Assembly (NCBI RefSeq): GCF_030818955.1
Contig: NZ_JAUTBF010000001.1
Coordinates: 1,550,001-1,614,000, forward strand
From: Microbacterium trichothecenolyticum
GTDB taxonomy: Bacteria; Actinomycetota; Actinomycetes; Actinomycetales; Microbacteriaceae
DNA length: 64,000 bases
Direction of reading: 5' to 3'
This document shows, piece by piece, positions 38,835 through 47,969 of this stretch. How positions within the stretch are numbered: the first letter of the stretch is position 1; the number at the start of each line of letters is the position of its first letter. Made by a program: the position numbers and the translations under genes. The notes beneath the pieces were generated by a model. It was given only the letters and a program-made list of their open reading frames with translations. It searched no databases and had not been told where the DNA came from.

Positions 38835-41675
38835 CGGGATCCTCCCGGCGTCGGGCCGACGATGCGCGGCGTGCGACGCGCGACGCGGCGCGAGGCGGCG
38901 GTGGGAACGGCCAGCAGCAGCGCGACGACGATGACGCCGATCGAGCCCGCGGCGACCAGCCGCTGCAGGTTGCTCTGGTGCTCGTCGAGCGACGCCCGCG
39001 GTTGCAGGGCGGTGTTCACCCGCCAGAGGTCGCCCCGCGAGGTCGCCCCCACGGGGTCGAGCAGATCGCGCTGGTCGAGAGACGTCGCGGCCCCGAGACG
39101 CGCACCGCGGATGACGTCGTCTTCGCCCGCGGGAGCGGACTCCAGCAGCACGAACCCGATGCCGCGGGCGGCGAGCCGCGAGACCACGTCGTCCGCCGAC
39201 GGGGTGACGAGATCAGCCGCCAACGCCGCGAGCTCGGTGTCGGCCGCGGTCGGCGTCGTGCGCGTGGAGCGCACGGTGCTCTGGCCCGACAGCGTCGCGC
39301 TTCCCCCCCAGACGACATCGACGCGCAGGCCGTCGGCGCGCGGGTCGAGCACGATCGTGCCGACGCCGGTCGAGCCGCGCCCCTCGGCGGCGACGAACGC
39401 CGGCAGGGTCGAGACCGGACCGTTGGTGAGTACGGAGCGCCCCGCGCCCGCTCCCTGGATCTGAGCGGTCAGGGCGGGAGCGACGGCGACGAGCAGGGTG
39501 CCGAGCACGAGCAGCGCACCGATCGGCCGCAGCGCGGACGCGCGCCCGACGATGCCCGCGTCGAGGGCGATGACCGCAGCGCCGACGACGCCGACCCACG
39601 CCAGGCTCAGACCGGCCCCCGGCCACAGGGGCACGGGGACGGCGTGGTCGAACGACACCGCGATGCCGACGGCGGCGAAGGCCGTGGCGAGGCCCGAGAC
39701 GGCGATGACGACGAGAGCGGATGCCGCGACCCATCGCGGGGTGAGCACCGACAGCACAGCGAGCACCGCGAGCGGAGCCACGAGCAGGCCGACCCACCAG
39801 ACGGGGCCTCCGGTCAACGTGGCCCAGCCTCCCGGGTCGGAGGTGGGGAAGCCGGCGGCGAGCAGAGCGCGGCCGAGAGGATCGGCGGACACCTCGGCGC
39901 CCGCGTACGGCACGCCCGGGTCGGCGAGCAGTCCCCAGGGGTTACCGGTGCGCACCTGGGTCCACACGAGCGGGGCGAACACGACGATCGAGGGCACGAG
40001 CAGCCACACCACGCGAGCGACACCGCGACCGGCGACGAGGGCGACGACCACGAGCGCGGCCGACCACAGCACCACGACGGCGGGGGCGAGCGACGGCGCG
40101 CAGGCGAGCACCGCCACCAACAGCACGGAGGCCGCCCCCGCGGGCGCCCACGACCGGTGCGCCACGCTGGCGGCGAAGAACAGCCAGGGCAACAGCAGGT
40201 GCAGGAGCACGCCGGCCGGGCGCCCCTCGACGAGCGAGGCGAGGAAGGTGGGGGCCAGCGCCCAGGCGAGGGCCGCCGTGATGCGCAGCAGCGCCGAGTC
40301 CGTCACGCGCGTCGCCGCGAACCACCCGCCGAGCACGGCCAGCGGTAGGGCGAGCACCCACAGCACGACGAAGGCACGCGAGGGGTCGCCCGGCGAGAGC
40401 GTGCCGATCAGCGCCACGAGCGCCGAGAACGGGTCGGCGGGGCCGACGGCATCCAATCCCAGGGGTCGCGCGCCCCACGCCGCGTCCTGCCAGAGCTGGG
40501 CGACGTTCGCACGCAGCGGCACCAGCGCCCCGCCGCCGAGCACGGGCCACGCGAGCAGGGGGGCGAACAACGCCGCCGACACCGCGAGCGCGCCGAGCAC
40601 GGTCCACGCCCCTCCCCCGGTGAAGAACCGCAGCTCCGGGCGTACGGGGGCCTCGGGGTCGGCTCCGTCGCCCTCCCAGCGCAGCCGCATCTCGGCGCGC
40701 GAGACGCGCAGCGGCGCCAGGCGCGACCACCCGACGGTGCGCACCGTGCGGATGCGCCGGCGCGCGCGCGCGACCGCAGCCATCCGTGCCATCACGAGCA
40801 GCGTCGCTCCCCACTCGGGCAGCACCCGGTAGGGCATCTTCGTCACGAGGTGCAGGAGGGTGCGCCACAGCGCGAGAGGCAGGAACGACAGCCAGTGCAA
40901 CGGCACCGCGAGTGCCGGCGCGTATGCCAGGCGCCGATGCAGCTGCGCGGTGCGTGTCGCGAAGGCGCGGCGCCGGGCCCGGCGGCGTCCGCGGGCCATC
41001 GCGGCGACGCCGTCGCCGGCGACCGCGACGCGCGCCGCGGGAACCACCGAGACGAGCGCTCCGGCCAGGCGGGCCCGCACGCCGAGGTCGAGCCCCTCGT
41101 CGGCGCCGCCGAGAGCGGGATCCAGTCCGCCGAGCGACGTCCACGCGTCGCGTCGCACGAGCACGCCGCGCACGTCGGTGCCGAGCACGTCGGAATCGCC
41201 GTCGTGCTGACCCTGGTCGAGCTCGCCCGCGGCCAGCTCGACGGTGCCGCCGTAGCGATTCATGCTCACCCCGAGCGAGAGGATCATGTCGCGCTCGTCC
41301 CAGGCCACCAGCTTGGGGGCGGCGACGACGAGCGAGGGAGACAGCTCGAGGGCGCCCGCGAGACGCACGAGGGCGTCGGGGTCGGGCGCAGTGTCTTGCG
41401 CGAGGAGCCACACGGCGTCGCCGGTGAGGCGGGGGGTCGCGAGCGCTGTCGCGGCGGCGAACGACGTACCCGCGGGAGGCGGTGATCACGCCCTCGGCGC
41501 CCGAGGTGGCGGCGATGTGGGTCAGCGCGGAGTCCGCACCGCACAGGACGATGGTGAGAGCGTCGACGGGTCGAGTCTGGGCGTGCACAGCAGCGAGCGT
41601 GCGCTGCAGACGGGACGCTGCGGGCGTGCGCCCTTCGGGGCGGACGACGAGGATGGCGTGGACACGAGCGGGCAT
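38831..41675 (-). CDS. Large membrane glycosyltransferase (GT2 plus polytopic domain), interrupted by an apparent +1 frameshift
   Basis: Read in two frames the gene would encode 947 residues. The first 66 or so codons (MPARVHAILVVRPEG to GAEGVITA) are a GT2 Rossmann start in one frame. The remainder continues in the next frame from AGTSFAAATALATPRL, with the DxD-like region and the LGVSMNRYGGTVEL and DEGLDLGVRARLAGA segments, then about twelve membrane helices and an external C-terminal domain. Removing one C from the run at 41474-41476 joins the frames exactly, and the total is then a multiple of three. Sequencing error, recent mutation or ribosomal slippage are all possible. The start at 41675 follows TAGGCT by 10 nt. 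DUF5719 overlaps downstream. Confidence 0.8.
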
Positions 41676-41768
41676 GACGCGCATCAGCCTAAGCGCGAGC
41701 TCGGGTGATCGCGGACGCCGCGCCGTCGGCCTCGGGATCGCTCAGGGGCCGAAGAGCGGCCGTGGCGA

Positions 41769-42092
41769 TCAGGCGCGACGCTTGAGTTTGCGACGCTCGC
41801 GCTCGCTGAGACCGCCCCAGATGCCGAATCGCTCGTCGTTCTGGAGGGCGTACTCGAGGCATTCCGAACGCACATCGCACGAGGTGCAGATGCGCTTGGC
41901 ATCGCGGGTGGAGCCGCCCTTCTCGGGGAAGAACGCCTCGGGGTCGGTCTGGGAGCACAGCGCGTCCGTCTGCCAGGCGAGAGTGTTCTCTTCGGGAGCG
42001 TCGATGTCGCGACGCACTCCCGGAACACCGAGATCGACCGGGTCTACGAACCAGTTGTCCGGGACACCGGACCGGTACTGCGACGTCGCCAT
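41769..42092 (-). CDS. whiB2: WhiB2-family iron-sulphur regulator (WhiB/WhmD)
   Basis: The 107-residue protein has cluster ligands Cys46, Cys69, Cys72 and Cys78, the GIWGG turn and a basic RERRKLKRRA tail. The N-terminal extension ending in LAWQTDALC is typical of WhiB2, which with WhiA controls septation genes. The ATG at 42092 has GGAGG 6 nt upstream; a TTG at 42113 is less likely. A classical -35/-10 promoter lies 50-80 bp upstream. Inverted repeats around 41736-41770 overlap the stop and may terminate transcription before the glycosyltransferase gene. Confidence 0.93.
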   Translation of the reverse strand: MATSQYRSGVPDNWFVDPVDLGVPGVRRDIDAPEENTLAWQTDALCSQTDPEAFFPEKGGSTRDAKRICTSCDVRSECLEYALQNDERFGIWGGLSERERRKLKRRA

Positions 42093-42143
42093 ATCGTCCT
42101 CCGCCTCGACCAAACCCCCATGACGCGGAACCGCGCTGAAGTA

Positions 42144-42172
42144 ATTACACCTGTGTCATTCGATTTGGTCAA
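42144..42172 (-). promoter_or_regulatory. Housekeeping-type promoter of whiB2 (TTGACC-N17-TGTAAT)
   Basis: On the minus strand TTGACC (42172-42167) and TGTAAT (42149-42144) are 17 bp apart, a near-consensus principal-sigma promoter in a clearly AT-richer stretch. The transcript would have a leader of about 45 nt containing the GGAGG site. It is the strongest conventional promoter I see in the window. Confidence 0.7.
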
Positions 42173-42237
42173 GTCGCGGATCGTAAACCCTCAAGGCCGA
42201 CGTGAACCTTCACGACGCGCCCCGGCGTGTCGCGCCC

Positions 42238-43398
42238 TCAGGCCCCGGGCATCGCGACGAAGACCTCACCGCCGCCGTCGCTGGTGACGGGCGACTCGTC
42301 GGGCGTGATCAGCGCCGCTTGCCCCGCGACCAGGGTCACCCTGCCGCCCGCCGCCCCCGTGAGCACCGTCTCGCCGTCCACGGCGAGCGCGATCGACACG
42401 CCCCGCAGTTCGAGATCCGACGCCGTCCCGGATGCCAGGTGCCCCAGCGCGAAGTCCGCGATGCCGGGCGCGAAGACCTCGACGCCATCGACGACCGAGG
42501 GACGCAGGAAGGGCGGTGCGGCCGGCCGGAAGTCCACCAGCCCCAGCAATTCGGCCACATCGATGTGCTTGGGGGTCAGCCCCCCGCGCAGCACGTTGTC
42601 GCTCGCCGCCATGATCTCCACGCCGAGCCCCGCGACGTAGGCGTGCAGCACCCCCGCCGGCACGAAGATCGCCTCGCCCCGGCGCAGCTGCACGAGGTTC
42701 ATCAACATCGCCACGACGATGCCGGGGTCGGCGGGGTACGCCGTGTGCAGCGAAGCGGCCAGGGCCAGTTCGGCGGCGAACTCCGTCGACGTCGTGGATG
42801 CCGCGGCATCCACGATCTGCGCGATCTCGGCCTCGCTGGCCTCGCCGAGGAGCCAGCCGATCGTCGTACGCAGCGCGGCGCTCGCGTCGGCATCGGCCAG
42901 CCGCTCGCGCAGCGCAGCGACCGCGGGGGCATCGCCCAGCGCGTCGACGAGCGCACGGGTGCGATCGATGTCGCGAAGACCGGCCAGGGCGGTGAAGGTG
43001 TCGCTGAGGGCGACGATGACCTCCGGCTTGTGGTTGTCGTCTTTGTAGTTGCGCGAGCCCGCGTCACGCGGCACGCCCGCCGCCTCTTCACGGGCGAAGC
43101 CCTCGACGGCCTGGTGCTTCGACGGGTGCACCTGGATCGATAGCGGCGCACCGGCGGCCAGCAGCTTCAGCAGATAGGGCAGCTTCGGGGCGACGCCGTG
43201 TGCCGCCGCTTCGGCGGAGAGCCACGCGTCGAGGGTGCGCTCCGACCCGTCGTGCACCACGGCGGGAGAGCCCGGGTGATCGCCGAACCACACCTCGGCC
43301 TCGGGGGCGCCGCTCGGCGTCCGGCCCTCGAGATCGGCGATGAGCGTCGGGCTGCCCCAGGCGTAATCGCGGGGCGTGTTCGAGATCGCAACAAGCAC
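42238..43398 (-). CDS. manA: Mannose-6-phosphate isomerase, class I
   Basis: The 386-residue zinc enzyme interconverts fructose-6-phosphate and mannose-6-phosphate and feeds GDP-mannose for glycans. The type I signature is present: Gln and His in LSIQVHPSK, Glu in NHKPEVIVAL, and His in IFVPAGVLHAYVAG. The start is the GTG at 43398, giving LVAISNTPRDYAWGS, and it sits 6 nt after TATGCT. Linkage to whiB2 is conserved in actinobacteria. It is divergent from the O-antigen-ligase-like gene. Confidence 0.93.
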   Translation of the reverse strand: MLVAISNTPRDYAWGSPTLIADLEGRTPSGAPEAEVWFGDHPGSPAVVHDGSERTLDAWLSAEAAAHGVAPKLPYLLKLLAAGAPLSIQVHPSKHQAVEGFAREEAAGVPRDAGSRNYKDDNHKPEVIVALSDTFTALAGLRDIDRTRALVDALGDAPAVAALRERLADADASAALRTTIGWLLGEASEAEIAQIVDAAASTTSTEFAAELALAASLHTAYPADPGIVVAMLMNLVQLRRGEAIFVPAGVLHAYVAGLGVEIMAASDNVLRGGLTPKHIDVAELLGLVDFRPAAPPFLRPSVVDGVEVFAPGIADFALGHLASGTASDLELRGVSIALAVDGETVLTGAAGGRVTLVAGQAALITPDESPVTSDGGGEVFVAMPGA

Positions 43399-43404
43399 GG
43401 CGTC

Positions 43405-43410
43405 AGCATA
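43405..43410 (-). promoter_or_regulatory. Candidate -10 (TATGCT) of a leaderless manA promoter
   Basis: On the minus strand TATGCT is followed by GACGCC and the GTG at 43398. Confidence 0.45.
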
Positions 43411-43433
43411 GTGGTCACCCCGGTCGGCTCCGG

Positions 43434-44861
43434 ATGCCGACCGGTAGCCTGAAGCCACCATGGCGATGTACACGAACCAACCCCGTCTCGGCGCTGCCGA
43501 CGGCGCCCGCGCGCGAGACGACGGGGCACCTGCTGCTGCGCGCGTGGTGTGTATTCATCCTCGTGCTCGCCCTGGGCGGCGTCGGGCTCGTCAACGCCGT
43601 CGGCCCCACCGCGGCCGGCGTCGTCACCGTCGCATCGGCCGTGGTGTCGGCGGTCCTGTGGATCGTCGTGCGTCCGCCGGTGGCCGTGCGACGACTGCCG
43701 TGGCTGGCGTTCGCCTACATCGCGTGGGCGGGGGCGTCCATCGGATGGAGCGCGTGGCCCGCGGCATCCGTTCTCACCTGGCTCCTGCTGGCGGTGACGA
43801 GCTTCCAGGGACTGTTCATCGGCGCCGTCCTGAGCTGGCGCGATGTCGTGCGTGCGATCGCGTCCGCCGCGAAGTGGGTCGTGGGACTGTCGCTGCTGTT
43901 CGAGATCGCGGTGTCCCTGCTGGTGCGCGGCCCCCTGCTGCCCGGTTTCGTGGTGCCCGTCGAACGCGTCGACCCCGTCGCGTACTGGTCGGGCGACAAC
44001 CTGCTCGACGGCGGACGCATCCAAGGAGTGTTCGGAAACGCCCATCTGCTGGCCGCCGTCATGCTCGTCGCGATCATCGTGTTCGCCGTGCGCCTGGCCG
44101 CCGGGGCCCCCCGCCGCGCGCTGCTGGTGGGGTGGATCGCGGTCGCGGCCTTCCTCTTCGTGCGCGCGGGATCGGCCACGGCCTTCATCGCCGCCGGCTT
44201 CGTCGCCCTCGTGCTCGCCACGGTGCTCGTCATGCGCACGGCCCGTCGGCCCGGCGAGCGCACACGCTGGTACGTGCTGTACGCCGCGATCGGACTCGGC
44301 GGCGCCGCCGCTGTCTGGTTCGGCCGCGATGCCCTCTTCGGAATGCTGGGTCGCGAGGCCGACCTGACCGGCCTCGAGGGCATCTGGGCCGACGTGATCG
44401 CCCGCGCCGACCAACACCCGCTGATCGGGTGGGGGTTCTCGACACCGTGGATCGCGTCCGAGCCTCTCATCGACGGCTGGATCATCCACCACGGCCAGAC
44501 CGTCGTGCAGGCGCACAGCATGTGGCTCGACGTCTTCCTCCAGCTCGGGGGCGTCGGCGTCGCCCTGCTCACGCTGGTCTACCTGGCCTACCTGTGGCGG
44601 TCGTGGTTCTTCGCCGTCGACCGCCCCCGATGGGATCTGCGCGCCGACCGGCCGTACTCGCCCCTCGCCCTCCTGCCCACCCTCATCGGGGCGCTGCTCG
44701 TCGTTATCGGCATCACCGAGTCGGGTCCCCTGCTGCTGTGGGGGTGGATGTTCGTCGTGCTCTTCGGCGGCAAGATCAAGCAGAGCCCGCTCGTCGGGGT
44801 CGGGCCCAGCGAGCAGAGCCTGTCGATCGAACGCGGCGAGCTGCTGAGAACCTCGTCGTGA
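43434..44861 (+). CDS. O-antigen ligase-like polytopic membrane protein; 5' end probably frameshifted
   Basis: The protein has about twelve membrane helices, the O-antigen ligase/polymerase core with a large external loop (GVFGNAHLLAAV, then PLIGWGFSTPW and HNxx-like QAHSMWLDVFLQLGGVG) and a cytoplasmic tail. Such proteins join or polymerise lipid-linked glycans. The coordinates give the uninterrupted frame from an ATG at 43434 (475 aa), but its first 17 codons have poor GC3. A better start is the ATG at 43460, one frame off, 9 nt after TAGCCT. Dropping one C of the run at 43481-43484 then yields MAMYTNQPVSALPTAPARE and 466 residues. Next to glfT genes, it probably acts on the same glycan. 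Confidence 0.82.
   Translation: MPTGSLKPPWRCTRTNPVSALPTAPARETTGHLLLRAWCVFILVLALGGVGLVNAVGPTAAGVVTVASAVVSAVLWIVVRPPVAVRRLPWLAFAYIAWAGASIGWSAWPAASVLTWLLLAVTSFQGLFIGAVLSWRDVVRAIASAAKWVVGLSLLFEIAVSLLVRGPLLPGFVVPVERVDPVAYWSGDNLLDGGRIQGVFGNAHLLAAVMLVAIIVFAVRLAAGAPRRALLVGWIAVAAFLFVRAGSATAFIAAGFVALVLATVLVMRTARRPGERTRWYVLYAAIGLGGAAAVWFGRDALFGMLGREADLTGLEGIWADVIARADQHPLIGWGFSTPWIASEPLIDGWIIHHGQTVVQAHSMWLDVFLQLGGVGVALLTLVYLAYLWRSWFFAVDRPRWDLRADRPYSPLALLPTLIGALLVVIGITESGPLLLWGWMFVVLFGGKIKQSPLVGVGPSEQSLSIERGELLRTSS
43445..43450 (+). promoter_or_regulatory. Candidate -10 (TAGCCT) before the probable true start at 43460
   Basis: TAGCCT lies 9 nt before ATG GCG ATG at 43460. It lies downstream of the ATG at 43434, which argues against that upstream start. 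Confidence 0.35.
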
Positions 44862-44889
44862 CGCCGGCGCCATGCGCGCCGTCGGGCGG

Positions 44890-44914
44890 GTCGGCGCCTC
44901 ACCCTCGCGCCGAC
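44890..44914. terminator. Hairpin after the O-antigen-ligase-like gene
   Basis: GTCGGCGC (44890-44897) pairs with GCGCCGAC (44907-44914). It lies 29 nt after the stop and upstream of the next promoter, so it may be a terminator. Confidence 0.4.
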
Positions 44915-44959
44915 GACGCCGGCACCCGCGACGCTCAGGGCGGGCCACGACGCGCCGGG

Positions 44960-44965
44960 TAGACT
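44960..44965 (+). promoter_or_regulatory. Candidate -10 (TAGACT) of the glfT2-glfT1 operon
   Basis: TAGACT lies 52 nt upstream of the glfT2 GTG. The leader would be about 45 nt and GC-rich. Confidence 0.35.
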
Positions 44966-45017
44966 TCCCGCTGGCTGGCGGCCTGCCGCCGGGGCCCCTC
45001 GACCGAAAGACCTGTTC

Positions 45018-46931
45018 GTGACGTACACCCTGCAGAACGCCGTGCTGCCGCTCGACCGCGATCCCGACCTCCTCCCCCTGTACGTCGACCCCGAGACCTG
45101 GTCGACCATCGACGAGGAACCGGTGCGCGTGACGAACGTGGCCCAGTTGAGCAACATCCTCGACCGCCACCGGGCCCGCATCGTCGCCGGGCGCCGCGTC
45201 TCGTTCGGCACGTACTTCAACGCCTTCCCGGCCTCGTACTGGCAGCACTGGACGGGGGTGCGGCGCGTGCGCCTGACCGTGCACACCTCGGGCACCGCCA
45301 CGATCCTCGTGTACCGCTCGAACGGCGCGGGCACCCGGCAGCGCCTCGAGACGCGAGAGGTGCGCGGCGACGACACCGCGACCTCGTTCGACCTGGTCCT
45401 CGACCAGTACAGCGACGGCGGCTGGATCTGGTTCGACGTGGCCGCCGACAGCTCCGACGCGATGTTCGAGGGCGCCGAGTGGACGACCGAGCAGGAGCCG
45501 GTGCGCGGTGGCAAGGCGAGCATCGGTGTCACCACGTACAACAAGCCCGACTACTGCGTGGGCACGCTCGAGGCTCTCGCCGACGCCCCCGACGTGCTCG
45601 ACGTCGTCGACCGGGTGTTCATCATCGACCAGGGCACCGATCTCGTCGAGAGCCAGGACGCCTTCCCCGCCGTCGCCGAGCGCCTGGGCGAGACGCTGCA
45701 GGTGCTGCGCCAGCCCAACCTGGGCGGCTCCGGGGGTTTCGCCCGCGCCATGGTCGAGACCCTCGCCCGCGAGGGCAGCGACTTCGTACAGTTGCTCGAC
45801 GACGACGTGCGCATCGAACCGGAATCGATCCGCCGCTCCGTCGTGTTCGGCCGCTACGCCTCGGTGCCGACCATCGTCGGCGCGCACATGTTCGACCTGC
45901 TCGACCGCCCCAAGCTGCACGCGTGGGCCGAGGTCGTCGACGATGCCCCCTTCATGTGGCGGGCGCTCTTCCAGGAGCGGCTGCCGCACGACTTCAGCGT
46001 CGCGAACCTCCGCCAGAGCCCCCTGCTGCACATGCGCCTCGACGCCGACTACAACGGCTGGTGGATGTGTCTGATCCCCACCAGCATCCTGCGCGAGATC
46101 GGTCTGTCGCTTCCGGCGTTCATCAAGTGGGACGACGCCGAGTTCTGCGTGCGCGCGCGCGATGCCGGGTACCCGACCGTATCGATGCCGGGCGTGGCCC
46201 TGTGGCACGTGTCGTGGATCGGCAAAGACGACTCGATCGACTGGCAGGCGTACTTCCACGCCCGCAACCGCATCGTCGCCGCCCTGCTGCACTCGCGGTC
46301 ACCGTTCGGCGGAACCCTCATCCGGCACAGCCGCCGAGTCGACCTGAAGCACCTGATGATGATGCAGTACTACCCGGTCGAGCTGCGGCACCGCGCACTG
46401 CGCGACATCCTGTCCGGGCCCGACCACATGCGGCGGGGCCTGGCCACCGCGATGCCCGAGGCCCGCGCCATCGCCAAGAAGCACCCCGAGACCATCGTCC
46501 ACAAGGACTCCGGGGTCCCCCTGCGCTCCCGCTTCGGCCGTCAGGTGTTCAAGCGCCTGAAAAAGCACGAGTTCGACAGCCCGACCGGCCTGGCGCTGCG
46601 CACCTTCACCGCCCGCACCCTCGTCTCGCACTGGTTCCACACCCCGCGTCCCGAGAACGTCGCACAGCCCGAGGTCGAGTTCGGCAAGGGCGACGCCCAC
46701 TGGTGGCGCATCCCCCGGTACGACAGCGCGCTGGTCAGCGCCGCCGACGGCTCCGGGAAGAACATCTATACGCGCGACCGCCGGCAGTTCCGCCGCATGC
46801 TGCTGGACAGCGTGCGCCTGCACCGGCGCCTCCAGCGCGAGTGGCCCCGCCTGTCGCAGCAGTACCGCCGCGCCCTCCCCGACCTGGTGTCGGTGGACCA
46901 GTGGCGCGCGACCTTCGAGGAGCGCTCGTGA
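45018..46931 (+). CDS. glfT2: GlfT2-like galactofuranosyltransferase
   Basis: The 637-residue protein has the same length as M. tuberculosis GlfT2. An N-terminal beta-sandwich (about 1-160) is followed by a GT-A domain with SIGVTTYNKPDYC, the metal-binding DDD in QLLDDDVRIEPES, the catalytic WDDAEFCVRARDAG and ALWHVSW, then a helical C-terminal domain. GlfT2 polymerises galactofuranose from UDP-Galf on a lipid carrier at the inner membrane face. The GTG start has only a weak GAAAGA upstream. The stop overlaps the next gene as GTGA. With glf nearby the substrate supply is in the window. Confidence 0.88.
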   Translation: MTYTLQNAVLPLDRDPDLLPLYVDPETWSTIDEEPVRVTNVAQLSNILDRHRARIVAGRRVSFGTYFNAFPASYWQHWTGVRRVRLTVHTSGTATILVYRSNGAGTRQRLETREVRGDDTATSFDLVLDQYSDGGWIWFDVAADSSDAMFEGAEWTTEQEPVRGGKASIGVTTYNKPDYCVGTLEALADAPDVLDVVDRVFIIDQGTDLVESQDAFPAVAERLGETLQVLRQPNLGGSGGFARAMVETLAREGSDFVQLLDDDVRIEPESIRRSVVFGRYASVPTIVGAHMFDLLDRPKLHAWAEVVDDAPFMWRALFQERLPHDFSVANLRQSPLLHMRLDADYNGWWMCLIPTSILREIGLSLPAFIKWDDAEFCVRARDAGYPTVSMPGVALWHVSWIGKDDSIDWQAYFHARNRIVAALLHSRSPFGGTLIRHSRRVDLKHLMMMQYYPVELRHRALRDILSGPDHMRRGLATAMPEARAIAKKHPETIVHKDSGVPLRSRFGRQVFKRLKKHEFDSPTGLALRTFTARTLVSHWFHTPRPENVAQPEVEFGKGDAHWWRIPRYDSALVSAADGSGKNIYTRDRRQFRRMLLDSVRLHRRLQREWPRLSQQYRRALPDLVSVDQWRATFEERS

Positions 46932-47893
46932 GCACCGTGTTCGACCCGGCCTCGGCGACCATCGTCGTCGTCACCTACAACCGCACGCACCTGCTGACGC
47001 GTCTGCTCGAGAGCGTCGAGCGCATGGACCCGGCCCCGGGACACCTCGTCATCATCGACAACGCCTCGACCGACGACACCACGGCGGTCGTGGAGTCGTT
47101 CCGCGACCGCGTTCCCACCGAGCTGGTCTACCGCCGCCTCGAGACGAACACCGGCGGCTCCGGCGGGTTCAGCGAGGGCATGCGCGTCGCCTACGAGCTG
47201 GGTTCGGAGTGGATCTGGCTCATGGACGACGACGTCGAGGTCGTCTCCGACGGCCTCGCGCGCATGGGCCACTGGACACCGCGTTTCCGCAGCATCCAGG
47301 GCCGCCGCTACGACTACGACGGCAGCGAGTTCTACTGGCAGTACCGCGTGGCGGAGTCGATGGCGATCCCGATCCCCTTCGCCCCCGCCGGCTTCGACGA
47401 GTCCGGCTTCAAACCGATGAACTCCGGCTGCTTCGAGGGCATGTTCATCCACCGCGACATCGTCGCGAAGATCGGCCTGCCCGACCCGCGGTTCTTCATC
47501 TACTGGGATGACCAGCTGTACGGCTGGCTGGCCTCTCGGCACACGCCCTCGGTCATCGTCAACGAGTTCGTGCTGCGCCGCACCCGCGAGATCAAGCAGT
47601 GGGACATGGGCATCCGCCACATGAATGCGTCGAGCGACGCCTACCGGTACTACATCATGCGCAATCGCGCGTACCTGCAGAAGTACTACCGCGCGCTCGG
47701 GGTCTACCGCGCGCTGCCTTTCACCGCGGGCACGGCGCTGACCTTCGTGAAAGAACTGATCCGCCTCGCGGTCGTCGAGCGCAAGCTCCGCGGCACGAGC
47801 CACCTGTTCCGGGGCCTCCGCGACGGTCGCCGCATCCTGGCCGACGCCTCGTGGGAGCCGATGCCGCCGCTCGAGCGCGCACACTCGGTGTGA
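46928..47893 (+). CDS. GlfT1-like galactofuranosyltransferase (GT2)
   Basis: The 321-residue GT-A enzyme has TIVVVTYNRTHLLTRLLESV, the metal site in WIWLMDDDVEV, NSGCFEGMFIHRDIV and catalytic FIYWDDQLYGWLASR. In mycobacteria GlfT1 adds the first galactofuranose residues to the linkage unit before GlfT2 elongates. This product overlaps GlfT2 and shares its DDD/WDD pattern, so the same division of work is likely. The acceptor here is unknown, since the mycobacterial linkage unit is not assured in this group. Confidence 0.8.
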   Translation: MSTVFDPASATIVVVTYNRTHLLTRLLESVERMDPAPGHLVIIDNASTDDTTAVVESFRDRVPTELVYRRLETNTGGSGGFSEGMRVAYELGSEWIWLMDDDVEVVSDGLARMGHWTPRFRSIQGRRYDYDGSEFYWQYRVAESMAIPIPFAPAGFDESGFKPMNSGCFEGMFIHRDIVAKIGLPDPRFFIYWDDQLYGWLASRHTPSVIVNEFVLRRTREIKQWDMGIRHMNASSDAYRYYIMRNRAYLQKYYRALGVYRALPFTAGTALTFVKELIRLAVVERKLRGTSHLFRGLRDGRRILADASWEPMPPLERAHSV

Positions 47894-47969
47894 CCCGTCG
47901 CGCTCGAACCGGTCGCGAGCCGCATCCCGGTCCGGATCACCAGCGTACGCCGCTCGTGCCCGCCCGGTG

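Noticed and set aside
43167..46292. Open frame of about 1000 codons on the minus strand opposite manA 5' end, the ligase-like gene and glfT2
   Set aside because: Crosses two intergenic regions and lacks any family pattern; the plus-strand genes are clear.
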